A DNA stretch of 64,000 bases. Origin: Paraburkholderia aromaticivorans. GTDB lineage: Bacteria > Pseudomonadota > Gammaproteobacteria > Burkholderiales > Burkholderiaceae. Made by a program: the position numbers and the translations under genes. Numbering within the stretch: position 1 is the stretch's first letter; every line of letters begins with the position of its first letter. Positions 47,463-56,215 of this stretch are shown in pieces. The stretch is taken from positions 1,178,001 to 1,242,000 of the forward strand of contig NZ_CP051514.1 in assembly GCF_012689525.1 (NCBI RefSeq), read 5' to 3'. A model generated the notes under the pieces. That model did no database searches and was not told the DNA's origin. It worked only from the letters and a program-made list of their open reading frames with translations.

Positions 47463-48809
47463 CTACTTGAGCTTCCCGCGCGCCACCGAGACGTCGCGCG
47501 TCGCAACCGGCTTTGCCTCGTTACCCCAGGTCGTGCGCACGAAGCTCAGCACACTGGCGATTTCGGTGTCGGTGAACTGATTCGCGAACGCGGGCATCTT
47601 GCGATGCGTTGGTCCATTCAGGGTCTGCGGACTGGCGCCGCCCTCCAGCACGAGCCGGATGAGTGACGACGTGTCGGGCGCCAGTACCGCGGGATTGCCC
47701 GCCAGCGCCGGGAATTTTTGTGATTCGCCATGTCCGTCAGCCTGATGACACTTCGCGCAGAACGACAGATAGAGCCCGGCGCCGGGACGTTCGACATCGC
47801 CCGTCTTCAACGATACCGCCGTCTCCCGTGCCTTCTGGGAGTTCGGGGTGAAAGCACCCGACGCTTCGCGCGGCGGGAGGCTCTTCAGATAACGGGCGAT
47901 CGCATCCAGATCATCGTCGTTGAAATATTGCGCGCTGTCCTCGACCACCTGCACCATGCTGCCAAACGTCACCACATGCACATCGACGCCGTGACCGGAC
48001 TTGAGAAACGAAGCGATGTCGCGCGGCGACAGCCGACCCAGCCCCGAACCCGGATCGCCGGTGAGGTTTGGCGCGAACCAGTGGTCGTTGGTGCCGCCCG
48101 TCAGGTACAGTCTTGACGATTCGTCATAGCCGCGTTCTTCGAAACCGGGGCCGCGAGGCGTGTGGCAGGCTCCGCAGTGGCCGAGCGACTGCACGATATA
48201 GGCGCCCCGGTTCCACTGCACGTCATGCCTCTCGTCCGGAGTGAAGCGAGCGTGCCGTACGAATGCGAAATCCCAGAAGAACAGGCCCCAACGCTGGCTG
48301 AACGGGAACGGCAGCTTCGTCTCAGGCGGCCGGTTGCTGACCGGCTGCACGCCATGCATGAAGTACGCGTACAGCGCACGCATATCCGCGTCGCTGATCT
48401 TCGTGAACGACGCATACGGCATGGCCGGGTAGAGCCGCTTGCCGCCTGGTGCCACGCCGTCGCGCAGCACATCCTCGAAGTCCGCGTAGCTGTAGCGGCC
48501 TATGCCGGTTTGCGGGTCCGGTGTGATGTTGGTCGAATAGATCGTGCCGAAGGGCGAGCCCATCGCGAGGCCGCCGGCAAATGGCGCCCCCTGCTTCGGC
48601 AGGGTATGGCAGCCGGCGCAGTCGCCGATCTTCGCGAGATATTCGCCGCGCGCAATCAGCGCCGGGGCCGTCAGCGCAGCGGCAGTGCCGGCATCAGGGG
48701 AACCACCCTGCGCGAAGGTGTGCGCAGACAGGCCCAGCACGATCATCGTGATCGTTGCGGTGAAGAGGGCGCAAGCGGCGCGCGGCAAAATCCGTTTCAA
48801 GTGCGTCAT
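47463..48809 (-). CDS. Triheme c-type cytochrome (dehydrogenase cytochrome subunit)
   Basis: A 448-residue periplasmic protein with a signal peptide and three CxxCH haem motifs: IGDCAGCHTLP, LGHCGACHTPRG and SFCAKCHQADG, spread over the length as in the cytochrome subunit of membrane-bound alcohol, gluconate and sorbitol dehydrogenases. In those enzymes it accepts electrons from the GMC or PQQ subunit and passes them to quinone or an oxidase. ATG 48809 overlaps the preceding gene by four bases. Its expected partners (GMC flavoprotein and small subunit) are upstream in the same cluster, with the oxidase genes in between. Confidence 0.93.
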   Translation of the reverse strand: MTHLKRILPRAACALFTATITMIVLGLSAHTFAQGGSPDAGTAAALTAPALIARGEYLAKIGDCAGCHTLPKQGAPFAGGLAMGSPFGTIYSTNITPDPQTGIGRYSYADFEDVLRDGVAPGGKRLYPAMPYASFTKISDADMRALYAYFMHGVQPVSNRPPETKLPFPFSQRWGLFFWDFAFVRHARFTPDERHDVQWNRGAYIVQSLGHCGACHTPRGPGFEERGYDESSRLYLTGGTNDHWFAPNLTGDPGSGLGRLSPRDIASFLKSGHGVDVHVVTFGSMVQVVEDSAQYFNDDDLDAIARYLKSLPPREASGAFTPNSQKARETAVSLKTGDVERPGAGLYLSFCAKCHQADGHGESQKFPALAGNPAVLAPDTSSLIRLVLEGGASPQTLNGPTHRKMPAFANQFTDTEIASVLSFVRTTWGNEAKPVATRDVSVARGKLK

Positions 48810-49306
48810 CGCCACACGCTGCACGGTGAGACCAGCAGGACGGCCAATCCGGTTGCGATCAGGCCGACAAGAAAGAGCAGGCTGAGTATGAGCCCTGCCA
48901 TTGCGAGAAAGCGTGTTCGTCCCTCGCCTGCATTGGACACAGGCGAAGCAGGATCCAGGCGTGCGGCGCGCGTCATGCGCCAGCCTCGCCATGCAACCCA
49001 TACGCCCGCGGTGCCGATCAGCAGCGCGACGATACTCATCACGTTTAGCGCCGGCATCAGCCACGACCATTGGGGCGCTGCCAGCGCAGCCCGATGCGGG
49101 AAACACGCCTGTGCCGCGAGCGTCTCGCCGATTTCCGTCTGCAGGACCCATGCTGCGGCCGCACCCAACAGGCCGAACAGCATCATCGGCGTCCCGCCCC
49201 GCCGTCGATACGGACCCCGGCGTCCGGGGTTGTTGCCGGAGGCCGCATGCGCCGCCGCCGGCGACGGCTCGTCAGGCGCTTTCTGATAACTGACCGCGGC
49301 TGGCAT
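48806..49306 (-). CDS. Membrane protein of the oxidase cluster, unknown function
   Basis: 166 residues with three hydrophobic segments: MMLFGLLGAAAAWVLQTEIG, LMPALNVMSIVALLIGTAGV and FLAMAGLILSLLFLVGLIAT. A proline- and glycine-rich polar N-terminus precedes them. AGGAGA supports ATG 49306. It sits between subunit III and the cytochrome, overlapping the latter by ATGA. It may be a small oxidase-associated subunit or assembly factor; no family was recognised. Confidence 0.75.
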   Translation of the reverse strand: MPAAVSYQKAPDEPSPAAAHAASGNNPGRRGPYRRRGGTPMMLFGLLGAAAAWVLQTEIGETLAAQACFPHRAALAAPQWSWLMPALNVMSIVALLIGTAGVWVAWRGWRMTRAARLDPASPVSNAGEGRTRFLAMAGLILSLLFLVGLIATGLAVLLVSPCSVWR

Positions 49307-49316
49307 CGTCGCTCTC

Positions 49317-49916
49317 CTAGAAAAGAAAAGGCGTGATGTACAGCGTCGTGAAAATAAAGAGCCACACGACATCCACAAAATGCCAGTACAGGCCACCGAT
49401 TCTCAGCGCGGCACAACGCTTTTCGTCGAAGTAACCCAAGGCAGTCCAGGTCATGAGTGCTGCCAGCACGACGAGTCCGACGAGCACGTGAATCACGTGA
49501 AAACCGGTGATCGTGAAGTACAGCGACCCGTACAGATGCGTGGCGATGCCGTAGGGATGGTCATGCCACTCCTTCATCTGGATGCCGACGAAAACGATCC
49601 CCAGCACAATCGCCAGCGCCATCGAAGCGACCGCCCAGCGGATCCTGCGCCGGCGCACCAGGCGCTCGCACAGCCACACGAACACGCTGCTCGAGAGCAG
49701 AACACAGGTATTGAGCGCCCCGATGCCGATCTTCGGCAGTCCTTCGGGGGGCCAGTGCAGTTCGGTCTGCGAGCCAAGGTACAGATACGAAAAAATCAGA
49801 TAGCCGAATAGCGACGCTTCGGTGGCGACCGTCGCCATCATGCCCCACCAGCCGCTCGATAACTTGCCTGCGCTACCGACCGGAAGGACCAGTTCGCTAT
49901 CGGTCAGCTCACTCAT
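49317..49916 (-). CDS. Cytochrome c oxidase subunit III
   Basis: 199 residues with five hydrophobic segments, the short form found in caa3- and bo3-type oxidases. Typical sequence: WWGMMATVATEASLFGYLIF, GALNTCVLLSSSVFVW and YFTITGFHVIHVLVGLVVLA, ending LYWHFVDVVWLFIFTTLYI. ATG 49916 overlaps the end of the subunit I gene by eight bases, giving translational coupling. Subunit III stabilises the proton-uptake side of subunit I. Confidence 0.93.
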   Translation of the reverse strand: MSELTDSELVLPVGSAGKLSSGWWGMMATVATEASLFGYLIFSYLYLGSQTELHWPPEGLPKIGIGALNTCVLLSSSVFVWLCERLVRRRRIRWAVASMALAIVLGIVFVGIQMKEWHDHPYGIATHLYGSLYFTITGFHVIHVLVGLVVLAALMTWTALGYFDEKRCAALRIGGLYWHFVDVVWLFIFTTLYITPFLF

Positions 49917-51900
49917 GGCCGGCTCCCACATCCCGCACGGTCTCGGGTTCCCGCTGTATCAGCAAGCGCTCGGGCCAAAGCCATAGCAGGATCGCGGCGC
50001 CGCATGCCACCACCGTGAATCCCGCGAAGATCCACGCGTGCAGCAGCATGGCGACGAACAGCAGCGCACTGAACAAGCCGAGCAGGAACGGCGCATAGGA
50101 GTCGGACGGCATCTTCAGGATGATGTCGGGTCTCGCGTCGAGCGATGTCGTGCCTAGGGCCTCACGGCCATGATCAAGCACGAACCCTTCATCGAGCTGT
50201 GATTGGGCGCCCTCCCCGATCCGGTCTTCCCACAGCGGATTGCGGCTCGCCACGACCGGCACGACGGCGAAATTGTAGGGCGGCGGCGGCGACGGCACCG
50301 ACCATTCGAGCGACGCGCCGTCCCACGGATTGTCGCCCGCTGGCTGACCGCGCCGCAGGCTCACAGCCACATCGATCAGAAAGATCAGAATGCCGATGGC
50401 GAACACGAACGAGCCGATCGTCGTGATCATGTTGGTCGTGTCCCATCCCATGTTCGCCGGGTATGTATAGATCCGGCGCGGCATGCCCAGGAGGCCTGAA
50501 ACGTGCATCGGGAAAAAGCCCACGTTGAAGCCGATAAAAGTGACCCAGAACGAGAGCTTGCCGAGCCTCTCACTGGTCATCCGCCCGGTGAACTTGGGAA
50601 ACCAGTAATAGATGCCGCCCAGCACGGGAAATACGTTAATGCCCAGCAGCACGTAATGCAGATGCGCAACGACAAAATAGGTATCGGTGAGTTGCCAGTC
50701 AAATGGCACCGCGGCTGTCATGACACCCGAAACGCCGCCGATCACGAACATCAGCACGAAGCCCGCGAAAAACAGGAATGGGACGCGGTAGACCGGACGT
50801 CCGAGCCAGATCGTTGCAATCCACGCGAAGGTGGCCACCGCGCTCGGGATCGAGATGAGCGTACTGGCGGCGCCGAAGAAAGCCAGCGCGAGCGGCGCAA
50901 TCCCAGTCGCGAACATGTGATGAATCCAGACCACGAAGCCGATCATCATCGTTGCCACAGTGGAGATCGCGACGGGCGTATAGCCCACGAGCGGCCGGCG
51001 GCAGAAGGTTGGCAGCGCATCGGACACGATGCCCATCGCCGGCAGCACGACGACGTACACCCAGGGATGAGCAAAAATCCAGAACATGTGCTGCCACAAC
51101 ATCGGGCGGCCGCCATTGGCGACATCGAAGAAGTGTGTGCCGACCTGCCGGTCGAGCCACAACATGAGGAATGCAAGACTCACCGATGGGACTGCCACCA
51201 GATTGGCCGCCGACGCAGTCAGCGTGCCCCACACCAGGATCGGCAACCGGTCGATCGACATGCCGGGCGCGCGCATGCGCAGCAGCGTGATGACGAAATT
51301 GACGGAGCCCACTGTCGTCGAGACACCGAGCAGCACCATGCCGAGCGCGTAGACATCGACGTTCGGCCCGGTGTTGTATTCGAGACTCGAGAGCGGCACA
51401 TAATTGAACCAGCCGGCGTCGGGTGCCTGACCGAGCGGAAAACTGGCATAGAGAAAGAGCCCTGCGAAGAGGAAGACCCAGTATGACAATGCGTTGAGAC
51501 GCGGAAATGCCATGTCGCGCGCACCGAGCACGAGCGGCCACAGATAGTTCGAGAATCCCGACAGAACCGGCAACGCGTACAGGAAAATCATCGTGATGCC
51601 GTGCATCGTGAAGAGCTGGTTGTACTGCTCCGGCGACAGCAGATGAGAATCTGGCCGCGCAAGCTGCACACGCATCACGAGCGCCTCGACGCCGCCCGCG
51701 ATCAGAAAGATGAACGCGGTCACGATGTAGCGCATGCCGATCTGCTTATGGTCCACCGTGGAGAGCCACCCGCGCCAGCCCGGTTCGCTTTCCCACAGTT
51801 CACGCAGACGCTGCTCGCGCTCCGAACCTTGCGGCACGCGGCCAACTTCCGGCCGGCGTGCGAGCCGTAGATCGGGCGGATTGGGTGCGAGGTCGGCCAT
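49909..51900 (-). CDS. Cytochrome c oxidase subunit I, variant lacking channel Glu and Lys
   Basis: 663 residues, heme-copper oxidase superfamily. Metal ligands are present: FTMHGITM (low-spin haem), the crosslinked His-Tyr pair in AHPWVYVVV (His278, Tyr282), VWIHHMF (CuB) and VVAHLHYVL (both haems). The D-channel entrance GARDMAFPRLN is kept. But the helix-VI motif is HPWVY, not HPEVY (A1 type) nor YSHPxVY (A2 type), and the K-channel helix reads IPSAVATFAW with Ala356 where Lys is usual. A C-terminal extension adds PPPPYNFAVVP and two more membrane helices, as in fused I/III types. It must reduce oxygen, but how it takes up protons is unclear. Confidence 0.95.
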   Translation of the reverse strand: MADLAPNPPDLRLARRPEVGRVPQGSEREQRLRELWESEPGWRGWLSTVDHKQIGMRYIVTAFIFLIAGGVEALVMRVQLARPDSHLLSPEQYNQLFTMHGITMIFLYALPVLSGFSNYLWPLVLGARDMAFPRLNALSYWVFLFAGLFLYASFPLGQAPDAGWFNYVPLSSLEYNTGPNVDVYALGMVLLGVSTTVGSVNFVITLLRMRAPGMSIDRLPILVWGTLTASAANLVAVPSVSLAFLMLWLDRQVGTHFFDVANGGRPMLWQHMFWIFAHPWVYVVVLPAMGIVSDALPTFCRRPLVGYTPVAISTVATMMIGFVVWIHHMFATGIAPLALAFFGAASTLISIPSAVATFAWIATIWLGRPVYRVPFLFFAGFVLMFVIGGVSGVMTAAVPFDWQLTDTYFVVAHLHYVLLGINVFPVLGGIYYWFPKFTGRMTSERLGKLSFWVTFIGFNVGFFPMHVSGLLGMPRRIYTYPANMGWDTTNMITTIGSFVFAIGILIFLIDVAVSLRRGQPAGDNPWDGASLEWSVPSPPPPYNFAVVPVVASRNPLWEDRIGEGAQSQLDEGFVLDHGREALGTTSLDARPDIILKMPSDSYAPFLLGLFSALLFVAMLLHAWIFAGFTVVACGAAILLWLWPERLLIQREPETVRDVGAGHE

Positions 51901-51926
51901 GTTCTTCCTTGTCGGGTGGCGATGCG

Positions 51927-52952
51927 CTAGTGGAGCGTCGCGAGATAGGCGGAGAGCGCAGCGGCCTCCTGCACGGTCAGCGTGATACTGGGCATCAGCG
52001 AATCCGGTTTGATCTGTTGTGCGTGCTGCACCCAGTCGAGCAGGTGCTCTGAGGTATTCGTCAACGTGCCCGCTGCGAGCTGCCCGCGCGAGCCCACATG
52101 CGTGAGGTCCGGCGCCTGGACGCCGGCAGCGTCGCTGCCCCGTACCGCATGGCAGCCAGCACAGCGATCCATGAAAATCTTCTGTCCGGTTTGCACCTGA
52201 CCATCAGCGGGAAACGCTGCCCGACGGAGCTGCGCGCCGCGCCACGCGTCAAAATCCGCCTGCGGCTGCGCAACGACGTCGAACGCCATGTGCGCATGCT
52301 GGGCGCCACAGAACTGCGTGCACTGACCGTGATAGACGCCTGGGGCGTCGGCCTGAATCCATTGCGTGTTGACCTGGCCGGGGATCGCCTGGGTCTTGCC
52401 GGCAAGGCGCGGCACCCAGAACGCGTGAATCACGTCCGCGCTCCTGAGTCCGATCCTGACCGGCACACCTACGGGGATGTGAATCTCGTTCGCTGTGACG
52501 AAATGGCCCGCCGGATCGGAGTCGTCGCCATAGTCGATCTTCCACCACCAGTCGTACGCGGTGACGGTAATACTCAGGCCCGGCGATAGCGAAGGTTGTG
52601 CGACCGCCTGCAAGGTGACGAGTGTGTAAAAGAGCGACACCAGCAGCGCCAGCGTCGACACGCCGACGCCGATGTAGATCCACCCCATTCCACCCTCTTC
52701 CTTGCCCAGCGCGCGCGGCGGGGCCGCGGGACGACGCCGCACAAGCGCGGCCACGAGCAGGACCGCAATGATGGCGACAACCGCGACGCACAGTGCCGTC
52801 AGACCCCAGCCAAGATGCATCGTGGGCGTCGCCGCGGGGCCGGCGGAGTGCAGGAGATATTCGAGTGGTGCGTCGGCGTGTGCCAGCGGCGACACGAAAG
52901 GCACCGTCAGCGCTGCGAGCAAACGCCCCTTCCGGATCAGCGCGGGGCGCAC
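51927..52952 (-). CDS. Cytochrome c oxidase subunit II with C-terminal cytochrome c domain
   Basis: 341 residues: a signal peptide, two membrane helices (LTALCVAVVAIIAVLLVAAL and WIYIGVGVSTLALLVSLFYT), then a CuA cupredoxin domain. CuA ligands are visible in DVIHAFWVP and HGQCTQFCGAQHAHM; the usual glutamate between the cysteines is Gln here. The tail is a cytochrome c domain with CAGCH and a methionine ligand candidate in SLMPSITL. This makes the enzyme caa3-type, able to take electrons from another c-type cytochrome. The start overlaps the GMC gene by 16 bases. Confidence 0.94.
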   Translation of the reverse strand: MRPALIRKGRLLAALTVPFVSPLAHADAPLEYLLHSAGPAATPTMHLGWGLTALCVAVVAIIAVLLVAALVRRRPAAPPRALGKEEGGMGWIYIGVGVSTLALLVSLFYTLVTLQAVAQPSLSPGLSITVTAYDWWWKIDYGDDSDPAGHFVTANEIHIPVGVPVRIGLRSADVIHAFWVPRLAGKTQAIPGQVNTQWIQADAPGVYHGQCTQFCGAQHAHMAFDVVAQPQADFDAWRGAQLRRAAFPADGQVQTGQKIFMDRCAGCHAVRGSDAAGVQAPDLTHVGSRGQLAAGTLTNTSEHLLDWVQHAQQIKPDSLMPSITLTVQEAAALSAYLATLH

Positions 52953-54595
52953 GACAGTTCTCCACGCGCGGCGAGCGCTTCAATACGATCCGCGGTCCGG
53001 CAGGCGATCGCCTGAATCGTCAGCGACGGATTGACACCGCCCACGGTTGGAAACACCGAACCATCGCAGATCCACAGATTGGGTATATCCCAACTGCGGC
53101 AATCGCTATTCACGACACTTGTGCGCGGATCATCGCCCATGCGCGCGGTGCCGTTCAGATGGCAGGTATCGTAGTCCTGGTTCCAGATTTCACGTGCGCC
53201 CGCGGCCTGCAGGTGCTGGCCCATGAAGTCGAGCGCGTGTCTGACGAGGCGCGTGTCGTTGTCGCACAGCGAATAGGTGACGCGGGCGATCGGCAGGCCG
53301 TACTGATCTTTCTCGTCAGCGAGGGTGACGCGGTTTCGCTCCTGAGGCAGCGTCTCGCCTACGATCTTCAGCCCCGCCTGATGATTGTATTTTTCCATTT
53401 CACGAAGCAGCGCGTCGCCCCATAACCCGCGACCATTCTGCGTCGACGCCCACGCGCCCGGGAGCGCCCCCTGGCTCATGTAACAATATCCGCCGAAGAA
53501 ATCCTTGCCTGTGTCGGTGTAGTTCCAGTGCTCGGTCATGGCAAGCGATGGCGGCCCTTTGTACCAGCGGATCTCTTCGTCCATCACGCCCCATGCCGCC
53601 TGATTGGTCTGCACCATCAGGTTCTTGCCGACCAGTCCCGAACTGTTCGCGAGCCCGTCGGGGAACGCGGCGTTGGCGGACATCAGGAGCAGGCGCGGCG
53701 TCTCGATCGCATAGCCGGCAACCACCACGTTGCGCGCCCGCTGAAACTGCCACGCGCCTTCGCGCAGATAGTGCACGCCGGTTGCGTGGCCAGCGTCGTC
53801 CGTTTCGATGCGACCCACCATGGCCAGATCGCGGACCTCCGCGCCTGCCTGCACCGCCCACGGAACCCAGGTCACCAGCGCGCTCTGCTTCGCATTCGTT
53901 GAACAGCCCGTCACGCAAAACCCGCGATAGACGCACTGATGCGATTCGCCGCGCGGCGCCGACACCGTGGCGAGCGGCGTCGGTGTCCAGTCAATGCCCA
54001 GCGCCTCGGCGCCGCGCGCCAGCACCAGCGCCGCGGCGTTCAGTTCGTGGGCACGATACGGATAACGGGGACGCGGCGGGCCCCATGGATAATTCACGGG
54101 GCCGGAGATTTTCAACGCATCTTCGACCTGCGGGTAGTAGCGCCACATCTCGCGCCAGTCCAGCGGCCAGTCCGCGCCGTAGCCGAGTTTCGTACGCGCC
54201 TTGAACCATTCGGGCCGAAAGCGCAGCGACACCATCGCAAAGTGGACGGTGCTCCCGCCGACCGCCTTGCCGCTATTATTGTTGCCAAGCCGCAGCGGCG
54301 TTTCTCCATCGACGATGCGCTCGTCGGTCCAGTAGAGCTTCTCCTGATGCGTTTCGTCCGAGGCAAACTCTTCAAGTGGCCGCCACCAGGCGCCGGCGTC
54401 GAAGGCGACGACCGAGAAGCCCTTTTGTGCGAGGCGGCATGCCAGCGTGCCGCCGCCCGCACCCGTGCCGACGATGACGAAGTCGACAGCCTCGTTCTGC
54501 GGATACTCACGCATCGGCAGCCACCCACCGACCCGATGCACATCGGGTGCGCGCCCATCCTTGCCGCGAGGCGTGTGCAACGCATCATCGAACAC
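52937..54595 (-). CDS. GMC-family flavoprotein oxidoreductase (dehydrogenase large subunit)
   Basis: 552 residues with the FAD-binding motif DFVIVGTGAGGGTLACRLAQ near residue 36 and, toward the C-terminus, DTCHLNGTARMGDDPRTS with the catalytic histidine and NLWICDGSVFPTVGGVNPSL. This matches the large subunit of membrane-bound gluconate, sorbitol or related sugar and alcohol dehydrogenases rather than oxygen-dependent oxidases. GTG 54595 is chosen because AAGGAGA lies just upstream; a longer frame reaches 54820. It overlaps the small-subunit gene by eleven bases and the oxidase subunit II gene by 16. Confidence 0.92.
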   Translation of the reverse strand: MFDDALHTPRGKDGRAPDVHRVGGWLPMREYPQNEAVDFVIVGTGAGGGTLACRLAQKGFSVVAFDAGAWWRPLEEFASDETHQEKLYWTDERIVDGETPLRLGNNNSGKAVGGSTVHFAMVSLRFRPEWFKARTKLGYGADWPLDWREMWRYYPQVEDALKISGPVNYPWGPPRPRYPYRAHELNAAALVLARGAEALGIDWTPTPLATVSAPRGESHQCVYRGFCVTGCSTNAKQSALVTWVPWAVQAGAEVRDLAMVGRIETDDAGHATGVHYLREGAWQFQRARNVVVAGYAIETPRLLLMSANAAFPDGLANSSGLVGKNLMVQTNQAAWGVMDEEIRWYKGPPSLAMTEHWNYTDTGKDFFGGYCYMSQGALPGAWASTQNGRGLWGDALLREMEKYNHQAGLKIVGETLPQERNRVTLADEKDQYGLPIARVTYSLCDNDTRLVRHALDFMGQHLQAAGAREIWNQDYDTCHLNGTARMGDDPRTSVVNSDCRSWDIPNLWICDGSVFPTVGGVNPSLTIQAIACRTADRIEALAARGELSCAPR

Positions 54596-55250
54596 GTTCG
54601 TTCTCCTTGCGTGCTCCGTCCTCGCCACCCGGCGTGGCTTCGACCGCTTCCCAGGGATCGCGTCTGTTCGCAACCAGCCGCACATAGCCGCGCGGACTAG
54701 CAGGACCGCCGAAACCGATCTCACTCCACGACGAAGGATGCGAGTAATACGCGCCGCAGATATCGTGCAGCACCCGATCCGCGAAAAACAGTTGCGGCGG
54801 CATATCGTGCCAGGCGGCATCGGTCAGCTCGCCCTTCTGCATTTTCACAATCAGGGCGTCCTGCTCGCCGCCGTCGAGCTGATGAAACAGCACGTTGAAA
54901 CGGCCCTGGGCTTCGGCATCGAGTGCCGCAAGGCCGCGCTGCCACGCGGCGCGAGTGGGTGGCAGCCGCGCATCGCGATAGCCGTCGCCCTGGTCGCGCT
55001 GCAACCGCGCATCGACGAGCGCCGCGACCGGCACGGGCGGCCGGCCAGGAGGCTGGGGGACGACGCGCGCGCACAGCGCGTCCAGCGTGCGCCACGCGGC
55101 GTCATCGAGAAACGTTGGCTCGCGCCGGATGGCCAGCCGCTCGTCGACAACCCGCCGGGTCGGTTCGTTCCAGGACGGCGTGTGGCGTTTGCGCAGCACG
55201 TCGTAGCCGGGATAGCGCGGAGCGCGCGGGATTTTCTTTTGATCAGTCAT
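54585..55250 (-). CDS. Gluconate 2-dehydrogenase subunit 3 family protein
   Basis: 221 residues; the core FLDDAAWRTLDALCARVVPQ, FNVLFHQLDGGEQDALIVKM and FFADRVLHDICGAYYSHPSS, with SEIGFGGPASPRGYV, defines the family. In three-component sugar dehydrogenases this gamma subunit helps export and assemble the GMC subunit, often carrying the Tat signal for the complex. No twin-arginine signal is evident here, which is odd; export of the pair may differ. It overlaps genes on both sides. Confidence 0.9.
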   Translation of the reverse strand: MTDQKKIPRAPRYPGYDVLRKRHTPSWNEPTRRVVDERLAIRREPTFLDDAAWRTLDALCARVVPQPPGRPPVPVAALVDARLQRDQGDGYRDARLPPTRAAWQRGLAALDAEAQGRFNVLFHQLDGGEQDALIVKMQKGELTDAAWHDMPPQLFFADRVLHDICGAYYSHPSSWSEIGFGGPASPRGYVRLVANRRDPWEAVEATPGGEDGARKENERVR

Positions 55251-56193
55251 CCGCTTCCCCTTCCCTCAGACCAAGCGCCGCGAGACCCGCCAGCGCGAGC
55301 GCCGTGAAGCTCGGCGGCGCCGGGAGCGGTGGTCCGCTGAAGATGTTCTGTGACCAGTTGCGCCAGCCGCCCATGTTGCGCGCGACCCCGAACGTGTGAA
55401 ACCCGACGCCCGCAAAGCCGAGCAGCGCGGTACAGCGAAGCCAGAAGCGGGTGAACCAGCGCTCCGGCTGCGGCGCGGCGAGCGCGGCATGGGCGAGCAG
55501 CGCGGCGGCCATTGGCGGAATCGCAACCGGCGCGTACATGGCCGGGTTGTGGAATGCGCCCCTGAAATGCAGCAGCGCAGCTTCGCCGACCGTACCGATC
55601 AGCGCGACACTTGCGAGCAGGGCCAACGCACGGCCAGCCGGCATGCCGTACAGGCGCGGATTGCGCGCCGGCTCATCGCGCAGCCGCTCGGCAGCCGCGC
55701 CGAGTGCACCCGAGAGCAGCATCGCGATCGGAGCGCCAATCGGCGCCGCGTAAAACAGGTTGTCCCAGCCAAGCCCACCCGGTCGTTTCACTATGTTGTA
55801 CAGATGAAAACCGTTGCCGATCATGCCGGTGGCGGCGGCCGTCAGATAGATTGCGTCACGCACATGATGAGCGGCCGGATTGCTGTCCATGCCACCATGC
55901 ACGCCGGCGCCAAACGACAGCAGCGACACGACAAGCGGCGTATACATTGCGCGATTCTCGAATGAGCCGCGATAGTGTTCCATCCCGCTGTCGGCAAGTA
56001 CCGATAGCGCCAGCAGCGCGGAGCTGCGGTTGAGCTTCCTGGCAGCGTCCAGATGCGCCGGGACGTCGCCGCGCGTCACGCACAAGCGCCCTGAATGGCG
56101 CGGCGCTGCACCGGTACGCGTCAGCGCGACGGTTGCAGCGAGCGCGGCGGCTGCGCTCACGATTCCCAGCCCGATCATTTCCGCCTTCTGCAT
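55243..56193 (-). CDS. Polytopic membrane protein of the dehydrogenase-oxidase cluster
   Basis: 316 residues with about seven hydrophobic segments, including MIGLGIVSAAAALAATVALT, IGAPIAMLLSGALGAAAERL and ALALLASVALIGTVGEAALL. Several histidines lie near helix ends (HHVRDAIYL, GNGFHLYNI, GFHTFGVARN), which could bind haem, but this is only a possibility. Two internal segments repeat a pattern (EHYRGSFENRAMYTPLV and LHFRGAFHNPAMYAPVA), indicating an internal duplication. AAGGAG precedes ATG 56193. It overlaps the small dehydrogenase subunit gene by eight bases. The function is unknown; a quinol or cytochrome linking role would fit its position. Confidence 0.78.
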   Translation of the reverse strand: MQKAEMIGLGIVSAAAALAATVALTRTGAAPRHSGRLCVTRGDVPAHLDAARKLNRSSALLALSVLADSGMEHYRGSFENRAMYTPLVVSLLSFGAGVHGGMDSNPAAHHVRDAIYLTAAATGMIGNGFHLYNIVKRPGGLGWDNLFYAAPIGAPIAMLLSGALGAAAERLRDEPARNPRLYGMPAGRALALLASVALIGTVGEAALLHFRGAFHNPAMYAPVAIPPMAAALLAHAALAAPQPERWFTRFWLRCTALLGFAGVGFHTFGVARNMGGWRNWSQNIFSGPPLPAPPSFTALALAGLAALGLREGEADD

Positions 56194-56215
56194 CGCTACT
56201 CCTTCAATGGGCGCT

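Noticed and set aside
50503..51486. 327-codon open frame antisense to oxidase subunit I
   Set aside because: Rich in Arg, His and Asp with no hydrophobic core; a typical shadow of a GC-rich membrane-protein gene.
52937..54820. Upstream start at 54820 for the GMC flavoprotein
   Set aside because: The extra 75 residues overlap the small-subunit gene in another frame and show no export signal; GTG 54595 has a strong ribosome-binding site.
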